NCBI GenBank assembly: GCA_002372465.1 | Contig: DFGW01000155.1 | Location: forward strand, 1-35,574 | Reading direction: 5' to 3' | Length of the DNA: 35,574 bases | Source: Butyrivibrio sp. UBA3740 | GTDB lineage: Bacteria; Bacillota; Clostridia; Lachnospirales; Lachnospiraceae | Shown: positions 27,374-35,284 of the stretch, piece after piece | Layout of the letters: each line of letters starts with the position of its first letter | How positions within the stretch are numbered: position 1 is the first letter of the stretch | Translations under genes and position numbers: made by a program | Notes under the pieces: generated by a model | The model's database searches: none | What the model saw: the letters and a program-made list of their open reading frames with translations, nothing else | What the model was told of the DNA's origin: nothing

Positions 27374-29254
27374 ATGAAAGTAGATTTTAGGCGGCTTACC
27401 TGGGAGAACTACCCTTCAACTGAGACTCCCATCAATGCCGATAATCTAAACAGACTGGAAGAAGGAGTTGCCGGCCTTTACTCAGATGTGGCCGAGATAG
27501 AGCAGGAGCTTGGTGGCGGCGTTGGCGAGTATGTAACGGGCTGGCTTAACGAGCACGTGGATCCTGTTGGATCTGCGGTAGTTGTGGACGACGCTTTGAC
27601 AATAGAGGGCGCTGCGGCGGATGCTAAGAAAACTGGAGATGAGATTTCTTCGTTAAAGGAAGATTTAAAGAGCCTAACTGGTCAGTTAGAAGATGCGGTT
27701 GATTTTCAAACTATCGAGGAATCGGTTGCGTTAAGCGGCTATCTCACGCAGACATTTTACAATATCGAGACGGATGTTGCGGTTAGAGCGTCCTTGCTAA
27801 ACAGCGGATGGGTAACATTTGATCCGTATCCGGTAACTGCTGGGGAAAAATATCAAGTACAAGCATGTCAGGGTAACACGGAAAAGACGAGAATCTGGGT
27901 TGTCACGGATGACAATTTGAATATTATAGCTAAAGCGGAAAACCACAAAGGTACGAATTATGCCACGGAAGAATTTACTGTACCGCAAGGTGGGACAAAA
28001 TTGCTTGTTACAAGCACATCGTCTGTATCCGGTGGATCATTACCTTACGCCTTTGTAAAAAAATATATTACAACAAGTATCAAGGACGATGTAGCCGATC
28101 TTAAAACACGGACGGACGCACTACAGGAAAGTGTTGACAGCAATTTAATGGTTATTGTATCGGCGTCAAAATCGTACTCCGATCTCTCATCGGCTGGCAA
28201 TACCGGGTATATCAAGACAAACGGAGACATTCAAACGTACACCAATGGATATGTTTCCGATTATATTGAGGTAATCCCAGAATCTGCCATCGAATATCTT
28301 ATCGCTTATATTTACGGGCCAGCTGTTGCAATAGCATTTTATAACGCTAACCATGTTTTTGTCTCTGGAATTACTGCTCAAAGTGGAACAAGTGGGAATT
28401 ATGTGAAAGCGGAAGGTACATCAAATATCCCGGCAACTGCACAATATATGCGTGTTTTTATGAGCAAAAACACGGAAGCGCAAGTGCCGAAACAAAATCA
28501 GTATGTTGCCTATAGCGCAAAAAATCAGATTGGCGATACTGTAAGAACCCTTGTTGCCGAAGTTGGAAGCCCTTGGGCCGGGAAAAAATGGTGTGCATTC
28601 GGAACATCTATTACTGACACGGGATACATAAACCAAGAAACTGGTGAAGTTACAGGAAAATATGTTCCGTTCTTAAAAAATCTTAGTGGATTAAATGTCA
28701 CAAACCGAGGAATCGCAGGTGGTACACTTGGTAGCAATGGTATTCATGGCGGATCATCAAACATTCTTAACGCTATATTGAACAGCAATGATCTTGATAA
28801 TTTTGATCTGATCACTATCGAAGGGTTTGTAAATGATTTTGCATGTGCAATAACAATTGGGGACATTGGCGATACACAAAACACAACTTTTTACGGCGCA
28901 TTGCATCAAGCAATATCGTACTGCCTTGAGCATAGTCATGCTGAGGTGGTGCTTATTACAGAATCCACAGGTAAACAATATACATTAAGCGGTGGAACAA
29001 CGGCAGATTATAGAATACTGCATAAAAACAGCCTTGATCTATATCAACAAGCATATAATGATGCAATGATTCGCATTGGGCAGTATTATGGAGTCCATGT
29101 TATTGATGCGGGTGGAAAATCACAGATAAATCAGTATCACCCAGAATACATTATTGACCAAATCCATCATACAACACTTGGCGGTGAGCAGTATGCCAAG
29201 ACGATTTGGGAAGAACTGAAGAATATTCGTCCCGCAGAAGTTGCATCGAGTTAA
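27374..29254 (+). CDS. Tail fibre/baseplate protein with SGNH esterase domain, 626 aa
   Basis: AGGAGGTAGT upstream. The N-terminus (FRRLTWENYPSTETPINADN, LNRLEEGV, short coiled coil to about 112) is a typical tail-attachment region. Two beta-rich modules follow (about 118-245 and 255-380), perhaps carbohydrate-binding. From about 395, KWCAFGTSITD with the nucleophile Ser, NRGIAGGTLG, EGFVND and a C-terminal DQIHHTTLGGEQYA with Asp/His form an SGNH/GDSL hydrolase, which usually deacetylates surface glycans. A receptor-binding/deacetylase role is likely. Codon and base composition become more AT-rich from about 27700, suggesting acquisition. Confidence 0.78.
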   Translation: MKVDFRRLTWENYPSTETPINADNLNRLEEGVAGLYSDVAEIEQELGGGVGEYVTGWLNEHVDPVGSAVVVDDALTIEGAAADAKKTGDEISSLKEDLKSLTGQLEDAVDFQTIEESVALSGYLTQTFYNIETDVAVRASLLNSGWVTFDPYPVTAGEKYQVQACQGNTEKTRIWVVTDDNLNIIAKAENHKGTNYATEEFTVPQGGTKLLVTSTSSVSGGSLPYAFVKKYITTSIKDDVADLKTRTDALQESVDSNLMVIVSASKSYSDLSSAGNTGYIKTNGDIQTYTNGYVSDYIEVIPESAIEYLIAYIYGPAVAIAFYNANHVFVSGITAQSGTSGNYVKAEGTSNIPATAQYMRVFMSKNTEAQVPKQNQYVAYSAKNQIGDTVRTLVAEVGSPWAGKKWCAFGTSITDTGYINQETGEVTGKYVPFLKNLSGLNVTNRGIAGGTLGSNGIHGGSSNILNAILNSNDLDNFDLITIEGFVNDFACAITIGDIGDTQNTTFYGALHQAISYCLEHSHAEVVLITESTGKQYTLSGGTTADYRILHKNSLDLYQQAYNDAMIRIGQYYGVHVIDAGGKSQINQYHPEYIIDQIHHTTLGGEQYAKTIWEELKNIRPAEVASS

Positions 29255-29270
29255 TTAAAGGGGGGCAAAC

Positions 29271-29435
29271 ATGGAACAAGATTATTCCGTCACTTGGAAT
29301 CAGGTAAAAAATCTGGTTGATGAAATGATTGAAGATCATGATGAAAAAGTTGCCATGGCTGATATAGTTCGTGCAGTCAATCAGGCGTGGGGTATCCTTC
29401 ACGATAATCTGGATAAAAAGTATGGTGGGTTATAA
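29271..29435 (+). CDS. Hypothetical helical protein, 54 aa
   Basis: AAAGGGGGGC precedes the ATG, 17 bases after the fibre gene's stop. Mostly helical and acidic (WNQVKNLVDEMIEDHDEKV, DIVRAVNQAWGILHDNLDKK). Composition is AT-rich like the C-terminal half of the fibre gene, so it probably moved with it. Could be a fibre chaperone or trimerisation helper; unproven. Confidence 0.55.
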   Translation: MEQDYSVTWNQVKNLVDEMIEDHDEKVAMADIVRAVNQAWGILHDNLDKKYGGL

Positions 29436-29464
29436 GTTAAAGGGCAATTTAAAGGAGACGCCAT

Positions 29465-29551
29465 ATGATTATCGTCGGTACGCTTGTTGCGCTTATTGGG
29501 ATTATTGTTGTAGTCGTTGGCGCAGTAATCGGAGAAAAGCTCATGAAATAA
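29465..29551 (+). CDS. Very small membrane peptide, 28 aa
   Basis: A 29-codon ORF with AAAGGAGAC upstream. Almost the whole product is one hydrophobic helix (IIVGTLVALIGIIVVVVGAV) with a short charged end (GEKLMK). Such a peptide could be a holin-like or accessory membrane peptide. The good ribosome binding site and clean composition favour it being real despite its size. Confidence 0.5.
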   Translation: MIIVGTLVALIGIIVVVVGAVIGEKLMK

Positions 29552-29681
29552 AGCACACAATATTGTGGGTCGTTTAATTGCTCCCACCCAACCAATACAG
29601 GGAGACAAGGACACAAGCAGAAAACCATGCTTGTATGCAGGGAAGTCCTGCCCCACGGCCAGATTGTGGAGGAGTGGTGAT

Positions 29682-29828
29682 ATGGCAAGTGAAAATAAAA
29701 AGCGCAAAGCCAAAAATTCATACCTTTTGAAAGGGAATGAAGGTGCAAAAATACGCAAAGATAAAAGAATCGCTTATTTTGCGAAATGGCAGAGGGTTGA
29801 AAATAAAAGAGCTTGTACCGTTACTTAA
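29682..29828 (+). CDS. Small basic protein, 48 aa
   Basis: GGAGGAGTGGTG lies upstream of ATG 29682. The product is very basic (ENKKRKAKNSYLLKG, IRKDKRIAYFAKWQRV). An overlapping ORF in another frame (ATG 29737 to 29976, with GAAAGGGA upstream) is an alternative but looks less protein-like. Which frame is used, or whether this region is non-coding, is uncertain. The surrounding region is AT-rich and may be acquired. Confidence 0.45.
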   Translation: MASENKKRKAKNSYLLKGNEGAKIRKDKRIAYFAKWQRVENKRACTVT

Positions 29829-29961
29829 ACATGGCTTGAAACGTAGCATCAAATATCATTTAAAGTGCTGTGGGCGACAGACCGACTTGATATGCACTGC
29901 GTTGAAAAGTGGGGATACTAAGGCACAGCGAGGTAACTTAGGGCAATTTAATACACATTTA

Positions 29962-29990
29962 GAACTCAGGCATTAGTCTGGGTTCTTTTT
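29962..29990 (+). terminator. Intrinsic terminator after the fibre block
   Basis: GAACTCAG (29962-29969) pairs with CTGGGTTC (29978-29985, one G-U), followed by TTTTT. Together with the next hairpin it closes the 27374-29828 transcript. The rest of 29829-30109 contains no gene that I can support. Confidence 0.8.
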
Positions 29991-30015
29991 AATTTAACAG
30001 AAGAGAACAGTCTAA

Positions 30016-30045
30016 CCCGGGTGCAACTCCCGGGCTTTTCTTTTC
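30016..30045 (+). terminator. Intrinsic terminator (CCCGGG hairpin)
   Basis: CCCGGG (30016-30021) pairs with CCCGGG (30029-30034) around TGCAACT, followed by CTTTTCTTTTC. Second of a pair of terminators ahead of the gene at 30110. Confidence 0.75.
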
Positions 30046-30109
30046 TCGCGAGAAGCAACTAAACATATCACATCTACCCGTAACTTATACGGGAGAAAGG
30101 AGCTTTATT

Positions 30110-30859
30110 ATGTCTTTTGTAGATAATAATGGGCTTTCGGCTGCTGACGTAGCCGCTGTAACTGGAAATGGTGGTCTTGGCTCTTTTGGTGGGGACGGAG
30201 CATGGCTCATCCTGATCCTTCTGCTGTTCGCAGCCTTCAATGGAAACGGCTGGAACGGAAACAATGGAGGTAATGGCGGTCAGTTCTACGGGTATCAGGC
30301 AGACCTGCAGAGAGGTTTCGATCAGCAGGCTGTAATGGGCGGTATTAACGGCCTTCAGGCATCCGTGGCCGCGATGACGACCCAGAACTGCTCTGACGCA
30401 TATAACAGCCTCCTTGCTGTACAGAATGCGCAGAATTCACTTAACCAGGGAATCAACTCGCTTTCCATGGGGCTTCAGAACTGTTGCTGCGATAACCGGG
30501 CAGCCGTTGCTGATCTGAAGTATACCGTAGCGACTGAGGCTTGCGCTGATCGCAATACGGTATCCAATGGGGTTAGAGATATTATTCAGAACCAGAACCA
30601 GAATACGCAGGCCATTCTCGACAAGCTCTGTCAGCAGGAGATCGATGCCCTTAAGGCTCAGAATGCGAACCTTCAGACTCAGATCAATCTTGCAAATCTT
30701 GCAGCTTCCCAGAACGGCCAGACGGCTCAGATCCTTGCCGATAATGCTGCTCAGACGGCAACTCTTCGCCAGGCTCTGAATCCGACACCGATCCCGGCAT
30801 ATGTGGTGCAGAATCCCAACGGATGCGGCTGCGGTAACTTCAACGCTTGCGGATGCTGA
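30110..30859 (+). CDS. Gly/Asn-rich membrane protein with Cys-rich C-tail, 249 aa
   Basis: GAAAGGAGC upstream. A Gly-rich N-terminus precedes a short hydrophobic helix (WLILILLLFAAF, about 32-43), then a Gly/Asn-rich linker (NGNGWNGNNGGNGGQ), a long helical region (about 65-230, Ala/Gln/Asn-rich with NCCCDNRAAVADLKY) and a C-terminus GCGCGNFNACGC. The Cys clusters could bind metal. The type is common in Firmicute gut phages, where it remains uncharacterised; a spanin-like or virion-membrane role is conceivable. Confidence 0.68.
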   Translation: MSFVDNNGLSAADVAAVTGNGGLGSFGGDGAWLILILLLFAAFNGNGWNGNNGGNGGQFYGYQADLQRGFDQQAVMGGINGLQASVAAMTTQNCSDAYNSLLAVQNAQNSLNQGINSLSMGLQNCCCDNRAAVADLKYTVATEACADRNTVSNGVRDIIQNQNQNTQAILDKLCQQEIDALKAQNANLQTQINLANLAASQNGQTAQILADNAAQTATLRQALNPTPIPAYVVQNPNGCGCGNFNACGC

Positions 30860-30872
30860 GGAGGTGAGGCAC

Positions 30873-31310
30873 ATGGCTGAATATTCAGCAAATGCCGTCC
30901 AGACGGTTAATCCTGGCGAGACCATTGTCTTTACCGAGACTCCGGCCCCCTGCTTTTGCGGATGCGTAAGGCACAGAGAGGGTACCGGGGTTTTTCTTCT
31001 TTCCGGAAACACCAGGCGTCTTAACAGACGGAGCGTAAACTACCTTGTCGATTTTGGCGCAAACATTGCCATTCCTGAAGGCGAAACTGTTCAGCCAATC
31101 ACGGTAGCGATTACACTCGATGGAAACAGTGTTCCGGCAACTGAGATGGAAGTTACTCCTGCAGCTGTAGAGGAGTACTTCAATGTATCTCGGGCTGCCA
31201 ATGTTCAGATCTGGTGTGGGTGCTGTGAGAGCGTTAGCATTCGGAATACCAGTCCGATTCCTATCTTGGTGAAGAAAGCCAACGTCCTTATCACGCCGCC
31301 GAAGATGTAA
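30873..31310 (+). CDS. Beta-jelly-roll (C1q/BclA-like) Cys-containing protein, 145 aa
   Basis: GAGGAGGTGAG lies before the ATG at 30873; the frame is open further upstream within the preceding gene. ETPAPCFCGCVRHREG precedes a strand-rich domain: NYLVDFGANIAIPEGETVQP, ITVAITLDGNSVPATEMEV, EEYFNVSRAANVQIWCGCCE, SVSIRNTSPIPILV. The pattern FxANIAIPEG ... TPAAV ... IRNTS is like the C-terminal trimeric jelly rolls of BclA-type phage and spore proteins. A virion-surface ornament or adhesion trimer is likely. Confidence 0.65.
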   Translation: MAEYSANAVQTVNPGETIVFTETPAPCFCGCVRHREGTGVFLLSGNTRRLNRRSVNYLVDFGANIAIPEGETVQPITVAITLDGNSVPATEMEVTPAAVEEYFNVSRAANVQIWCGCCESVSIRNTSPIPILVKKANVLITPPKM

Positions 31311-31330
31311 GGAAAGGAGGAGAAATCAAA

Positions 31331-31759
31331 ATGGATAAACTTGCCTATAAGACAAAGGAAATTCTTGATGAGTGCATCGAGGATATGAACAAAAAGAAAG
31401 ATCTCACCTCCGCCGACCTTGAGATGCTTTGCAAAGCATACAAGCTTCGCAGAGAGCTTATGTATGATGATGCGGATATGGGTGAGTCTGGCGAATGGGA
31501 TAACTCATCTTCCATGTACTCAAGGCGCAACGTAATGCCCAGAGTTTACATGGACGGTATGAATCCCAACACAAACGCTTACGCGCCGATGAGATCACCA
31601 GTTACGGGTAGATATGTCTCGCGAGATGGAGGCATGAGCGGACATTCTCTTAAAGATCGCATGATTGCGAAGCTTGAGGGAATGTACGACGAAGCCCAGA
31701 CCGAGTACGAGAGGGAGGAACTTCGTAAGGAGATCCGCCGGATCGAATCCGAGAAGTAA
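31331..31759 (+). CDS. Small structural-module protein, 142 aa
   Basis: GGAAAGGAGGAG upstream. Residues 1-43 are helical (YKTKEILDECIEDMNKKKDL, SADLEMLCKAYKLRREL), the middle (about 50-105) is Asn/Ser/Arg/Met/Gly-rich and probably disordered (MGESGEWDNSSSMYSRRN), and the C-terminus is a charged helix (DRMIAKLEGMYDEAQTEYER). I associate this type with Firmicute phages next to jelly-roll proteins. No function assigned. Confidence 0.62.
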   Translation: MDKLAYKTKEILDECIEDMNKKKDLTSADLEMLCKAYKLRRELMYDDADMGESGEWDNSSSMYSRRNVMPRVYMDGMNPNTNAYAPMRSPVTGRYVSRDGGMSGHSLKDRMIAKLEGMYDEAQTEYEREELRKEIRRIESEK

Positions 31760-31778
31760 GTAAAAGGAGGGAAGAGAA

Positions 31779-32168
31779 GTGAAGATCGATGTGGTAATTG
31801 TTACGGCACTGATCTCCGCTTTCTCTTCCTCTGGAGTTATGAGTTTAGTCATATACCTGCTTCAGAGAAGAGATAGACGGAGAGAAAAAGAAGAAGCCAA
31901 AGAATCAGCACAGTCGAAGATGCTGGTTGCCCTCGGCCATGACAAGATTATTTATCTTAGTGACAAGTACGTGCGAAGAGGATGTATCACGGTCAAAGAA
32001 AAAGGCAATTTGGAGATGCTCGCCCAGCCGTACTTTGAAGCGGGTGGGAACGGAGATGGAAAGATCGGTTATGAGGCCTGCCAGAAACTAAAGATCGTTT
32101 CTGAGGACGAGGCTGAGAAGATCGATATAGAGACAAGAAGAAAGGAGTTTATGTATGAAGATGAGTAA
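31779..32168 (+). CDS. Single-pass membrane protein with EF-hand-like loop, 129 aa
   Basis: The start is a GTG preceded by AAAGGAGGGAAG. Residues 5-28 form one membrane helix (VVIVTALISAFSSSGVMSLV), followed by a basic cluster (RRDRRREKEEAK). The soluble domain has MLVALGHDKIIYLSDKYVRRG and YFEAGGNGDGKIGYEACQKL, the latter like a Ca-binding or helix-cap loop. This is typical of phage lysis-region proteins preceding a holin. Overlaps the holin gene by 14 bases. Confidence 0.65.
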   Translation: MKIDVVIVTALISAFSSSGVMSLVIYLLQRRDRRREKEEAKESAQSKMLVALGHDKIIYLSDKYVRRGCITVKEKGNLEMLAQPYFEAGGNGDGKIGYEACQKLKIVSEDEAEKIDIETRRKEFMYEDE

Positions 32169-32379
32169 TAAGACGTATGACTTTCTTAAATGGATTGCGC
32201 AGATTCTTCTTCCGGCAGCGGGAACGCTTTACTTTGCACTGTCAAAGATCTGGGGGTTTCCATATGCAACTGAGGTTGTAGGGACGATCGCCGCAGTAGA
32301 TACGTTCCTTGGGGCGCTTCTTGGGATCAGCTCGAGTGCATATAACAAAACACTGGAGGACCAGACAGGGGGTGAGTAA
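32155..32379 (+). CDS. Phage holin, 74 aa
   Basis: GAAAGGAG upstream; ATG at 32155 or 32161. YDFLKWIAQILLPAAGTLYF and ALSKIWGF, then VVGTIAAVDTFLGALLGISS provide two membrane helices separated by a short turn (GFPYATE), with a charged end: the class II holin layout of Gram-positive phages. Holins accumulate in the membrane and open it at a set time. The usual adjacent endolysin is missing here; the only wall hydrolase seen is the SleB-like protein at 7243. Confidence 0.82.
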   Translation: MKMSNKTYDFLKWIAQILLPAAGTLYFALSKIWGFPYATEVVGTIAAVDTFLGALLGISSSAYNKTLEDQTGGE

Positions 32380-32384
32380 AACCC

Positions 32385-33509
32385 ATGCATGAATACTTTG
32401 AAGAAATGGAAAACGGCTCGTTTTTAGAGCATCATGGAATCTTAGGCCAGAAATGGGGAATTCGAAGATTTCAGAACTATGACGGTACTCTGAAGGCTGC
32501 TGGTAAAAGAAGAGCCAAGACTGACCGAGATAAAGAGAGAGCCGAGAAGAAAGCTGCAAGAGCCGAAAAGAAAGAGGCGAAGGCTCAGGCTAAAGCTGAG
32601 AAAGCTAAAGCCGACCTTGAGGCGGCTAAGAAAAGAGCTATCGCCAATGCCGATCTTAACGAAATCATGAAGCTTCGAGGCTCTATGACTACTGACGAGC
32701 TTAGAGAAGCCTCTGCAAGAGCTTTGGCAATCGGGCAGGTTAATAAAAACATGCCTAAGGAAAAGTCAAAGATCGATAAGGTAATTGATACGCTTGGAAC
32801 AGGCAAGAAAGCCCTCGATGCTGTAGCTGGTGCTCATCAGTCTCTACAGGCTCTTAGAAAAGAGTTTGGGCTTGATGTTAAGAGCATTCTTAATGATAGC
32901 GACGATGGGCAGATGACGATCGGAGATTGGATGAATAACAAAGATCCTGATATTTTCGACCGGATTAAGAGTGCGACCGGAAAGATTGCTAAGGATGCGG
33001 CAAATAAAGCAAGCGAGGCTTACCAGCAGAAGAAAACCGAGAAGCAGCTCAAAGAGGCTAGCGATCGAATCAAAGACAACGAAACTCTTGACTGGCTTAA
33101 GAGCGTTAGTGGAACCAAGCGAGAGGAAAACGAAAGCGATGAGGCGAAGCAGCGAAAACTTCAAGCAAGCGTGAGCGGGCATGGGATGATTGACCAGGGG
33201 TTCAAGCTGAAGGAAGGTGACTGGAGCGTGTTTAAGAATGATTCTTCTACTCCAAAATCTGCACCTGCGTCTAACCCTGCGCCTACCACGCCGAAAGCAA
33301 ACTTTGATTCTGGGTTCAAGCTTGGGGATGGCGATTACAGCATCTTCTCTAGCGCAACAAGGGACACAAAGGTTTCTGATCTTCCGAAACCCAGGAACAT
33401 TACGTTACCTAAGGGTAGTGGTAGCAAACCAATAAGTGAGGTTTTAAAAGATCTTGATGATTTAACATCCGATTTGTCCGATAACAACAGAAGGCGTCTC
33501 GGACTATAA
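32385..33509 (+). CDS. Tagged coiled-coil protein (LEHHGILGQKWG), 374 aa
   Basis: Weak GGGGGTGAG ribosome binding site; starts 5 bases after the holin stop. Residues 1-35 (YFEEMENGSFLEHHGILGQK, then WGIRRFQNYDGTL) are the widespread phage HG..GQKWG..R motif, and resemble the tags at 20797, 25453 and 35285. A Lys/Glu/Ala coiled coil (about 37-85), a helical middle and a Ser/Pro-rich C-terminus follow. GFKLKEGDWSVF (33198) and GFKLGDGDYSIF (33312) are a 12-residue repeat 38 residues apart. A scaffold or internal head protein is plausible. Confidence 0.65.
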   Translation: MHEYFEEMENGSFLEHHGILGQKWGIRRFQNYDGTLKAAGKRRAKTDRDKERAEKKAARAEKKEAKAQAKAEKAKADLEAAKKRAIANADLNEIMKLRGSMTTDELREASARALAIGQVNKNMPKEKSKIDKVIDTLGTGKKALDAVAGAHQSLQALRKEFGLDVKSILNDSDDGQMTIGDWMNNKDPDIFDRIKSATGKIAKDAANKASEAYQQKKTEKQLKEASDRIKDNETLDWLKSVSGTKREENESDEAKQRKLQASVSGHGMIDQGFKLKEGDWSVFKNDSSTPKSAPASNPAPTTPKANFDSGFKLGDGDYSIFSSATRDTKVSDLPKPRNITLPKGSGSKPISEVLKDLDDLTSDLSDNNRRRLGL

Positions 33510-33530
33510 CATAGAAAAGGAGTTGGTTTA

Positions 33531-35276
33531 ATGCTTTCAAACACCGCAACTCCTAAGTACTATGGACAGTTTAGGGAGAAAGTGCTTCGTGGCGAAATAC
33601 CAATAAACCGTGAGATCTCCATGGAAATGAACAGGATCGACGACCTTATCAGAAACCCGGGAGTTTACTACGACGACCAGGCGGTAGAAGGGTGGATCAG
33701 GTTCTGCGAAAACGAGCTCACGCTTACCGATGGCTCTGACCTTCATTTGCTGGATTCGTTCAAGCTATGGGGAGAGGAGCTTTACGGTTGGTATTACTAC
33801 GAAGAAATCAGTGCTTTTGAGCCGTATCAGAATAAGTCAGGCGGTAGGTACGTAACGAGGAAGCACAAAAAGAGGCTGACCAAAAAGCAGTACATAATAA
33901 CGGCCAGAGGATCAGCCAAATCGATGTACGTTGCCTGCATTCAGGCATACGAATTAACCGTAAACCCTGCAACAACACATCAGGTAACCACGGCACCTAC
34001 GATGCCACAGGCGGAAGAGGTCATGGGGCCGATTCGAACTGCGATTGTAAGGTCAAGGGGTCCTTTCTTTAAGTTTCTAACTGAAGGTTCTCTTCAGAAC
34101 ACAACAGGTCTTAAGGCAAATAGAGTAAAGCTTGCCTCAACAAAGAAGGGAATTCAGAACTTCTTAACTGGGTCGCTCCTTGAGGTCAGACCTATGTCGA
34201 TTGATAAGCTTCAGGGTCTTAACTCCCCGATAAACTCGGTTGATGAATGGCTCTCGGGCGATATCAGAGAGGACGTTATCGGTACTTTGGAGCAGGGCGC
34301 AAGTAAAAACGAAACATACACAATCCTTGCAATCTCATCTGAAGGAACGGTTCGAAACTCGGTTGGCGATACGATCAAAATGGAGCTTATGTCCATCCTT
34401 AGAGGCGACTATATCGCTCCGCATGTCTCAATCTTCTATTACAGGCTTGACGACATTAAGGAAGTCGAGAATCCGGCAATGTGGCTCAAAGCCAATCCCA
34501 ACCTTGGAAAGACGGTAAGCTATGAAACTTACCAGCTTGATAAGGAAAGGGCCGAGAAAGCGCCGGCATCTCGAAATGATATTTTAGCCAAAAGGTTTGG
34601 CATCCCGATGGAAGGCTACACTTACTTCTTTACTTATGAAGAAACCAAGCTTCATAAGAAAAGAGAGTTCTGGCAGCTTCCCTGTGCCATGGGGTGCGAC
34701 TTGTCAAGAGGCGACGACTTCTGTGCTTTTACATTCCTCTTCCCGCTTGGCGGAGACAGGTTTGGTGTAAAGGCAAGAAGCTATATAACGGAGCGGACTC
34801 TGTACAAGCTTCCGATGGCTATGAGAATGAAGTACGAGAAGTTCTTAAGTGAAGGATCGCTCATCGTCATGCCAGGCACTGCTCTTGATATGACTATGGT
34901 GTATGAGAATTTGTATGACTTTATCAACGGAAGAGTTGCTTACGATGTTCGAGCGGTTGGATATGACCCTTACAATGCCAGAGAGTTTATCGAAAGATGG
35001 ACGAGCGAGAACGGCTCTTTTGGCGTTGAGAAAGTAATACAGGGAGCCAGAACCGAGTCTGTGCCGCTTGGCGAGCTTAAGCATCTTGCAGAGGATAGGA
35101 AGCTTTTGTTTGATGAGGAGATCATGTCCTTTACGATGGGCAATTGTATAACCATCGAGGACACTAATGGAAACAGGAAGCTTTTAAAGGATCGCTACGA
35201 GCAGAAGATTGATAACGTTTCCGCCCTGATGGATGCGTGGGTTGTTTACAAATTATATAAAGATTCATTTGAGTGA
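33531..35276 (+). CDS. terL: Terminase large subunit, 581 aa
   Basis: AAAAGGAG upstream of the ATG. The ATPase has a Walker A-like YIITARGSAKSMY (about 120), INSVDEWLSG with the Walker B acid (about 234-238) and TILAISSEG as coupling motif. The nuclease half has CDLSRGDDF (about 394-402), VGYDPYNAREF (about 475) and IDNVSALMDAW near the C-terminus, giving the acidic residues of the RNase H-like fold. Length is typical (500-600 aa). This motor drives DNA into the prohead and cuts the concatemer. Confidence 0.9.
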   Translation: MLSNTATPKYYGQFREKVLRGEIPINREISMEMNRIDDLIRNPGVYYDDQAVEGWIRFCENELTLTDGSDLHLLDSFKLWGEELYGWYYYEEISAFEPYQNKSGGRYVTRKHKKRLTKKQYIITARGSAKSMYVACIQAYELTVNPATTHQVTTAPTMPQAEEVMGPIRTAIVRSRGPFFKFLTEGSLQNTTGLKANRVKLASTKKGIQNFLTGSLLEVRPMSIDKLQGLNSPINSVDEWLSGDIREDVIGTLEQGASKNETYTILAISSEGTVRNSVGDTIKMELMSILRGDYIAPHVSIFYYRLDDIKEVENPAMWLKANPNLGKTVSYETYQLDKERAEKAPASRNDILAKRFGIPMEGYTYFFTYEETKLHKKREFWQLPCAMGCDLSRGDDFCAFTFLFPLGGDRFGVKARSYITERTLYKLPMAMRMKYEKFLSEGSLIVMPGTALDMTMVYENLYDFINGRVAYDVRAVGYDPYNAREFIERWTSENGSFGVEKVIQGARTESVPLGELKHLAEDRKLLFDEEIMSFTMGNCITIEDTNGNRKLLKDRYEQKIDNVSALMDAWVVYKLYKDSFE

Positions 35277-35284
35277 GGTTAAAG

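Noticed and set aside
29737..29976. 79-codon ORF overlapping the small basic gene
   Set aside because: A GAAAGGGA precedes it, but the product lacks a convincing fold and runs into the terminator stem; kept only as an alternative reading of the region.
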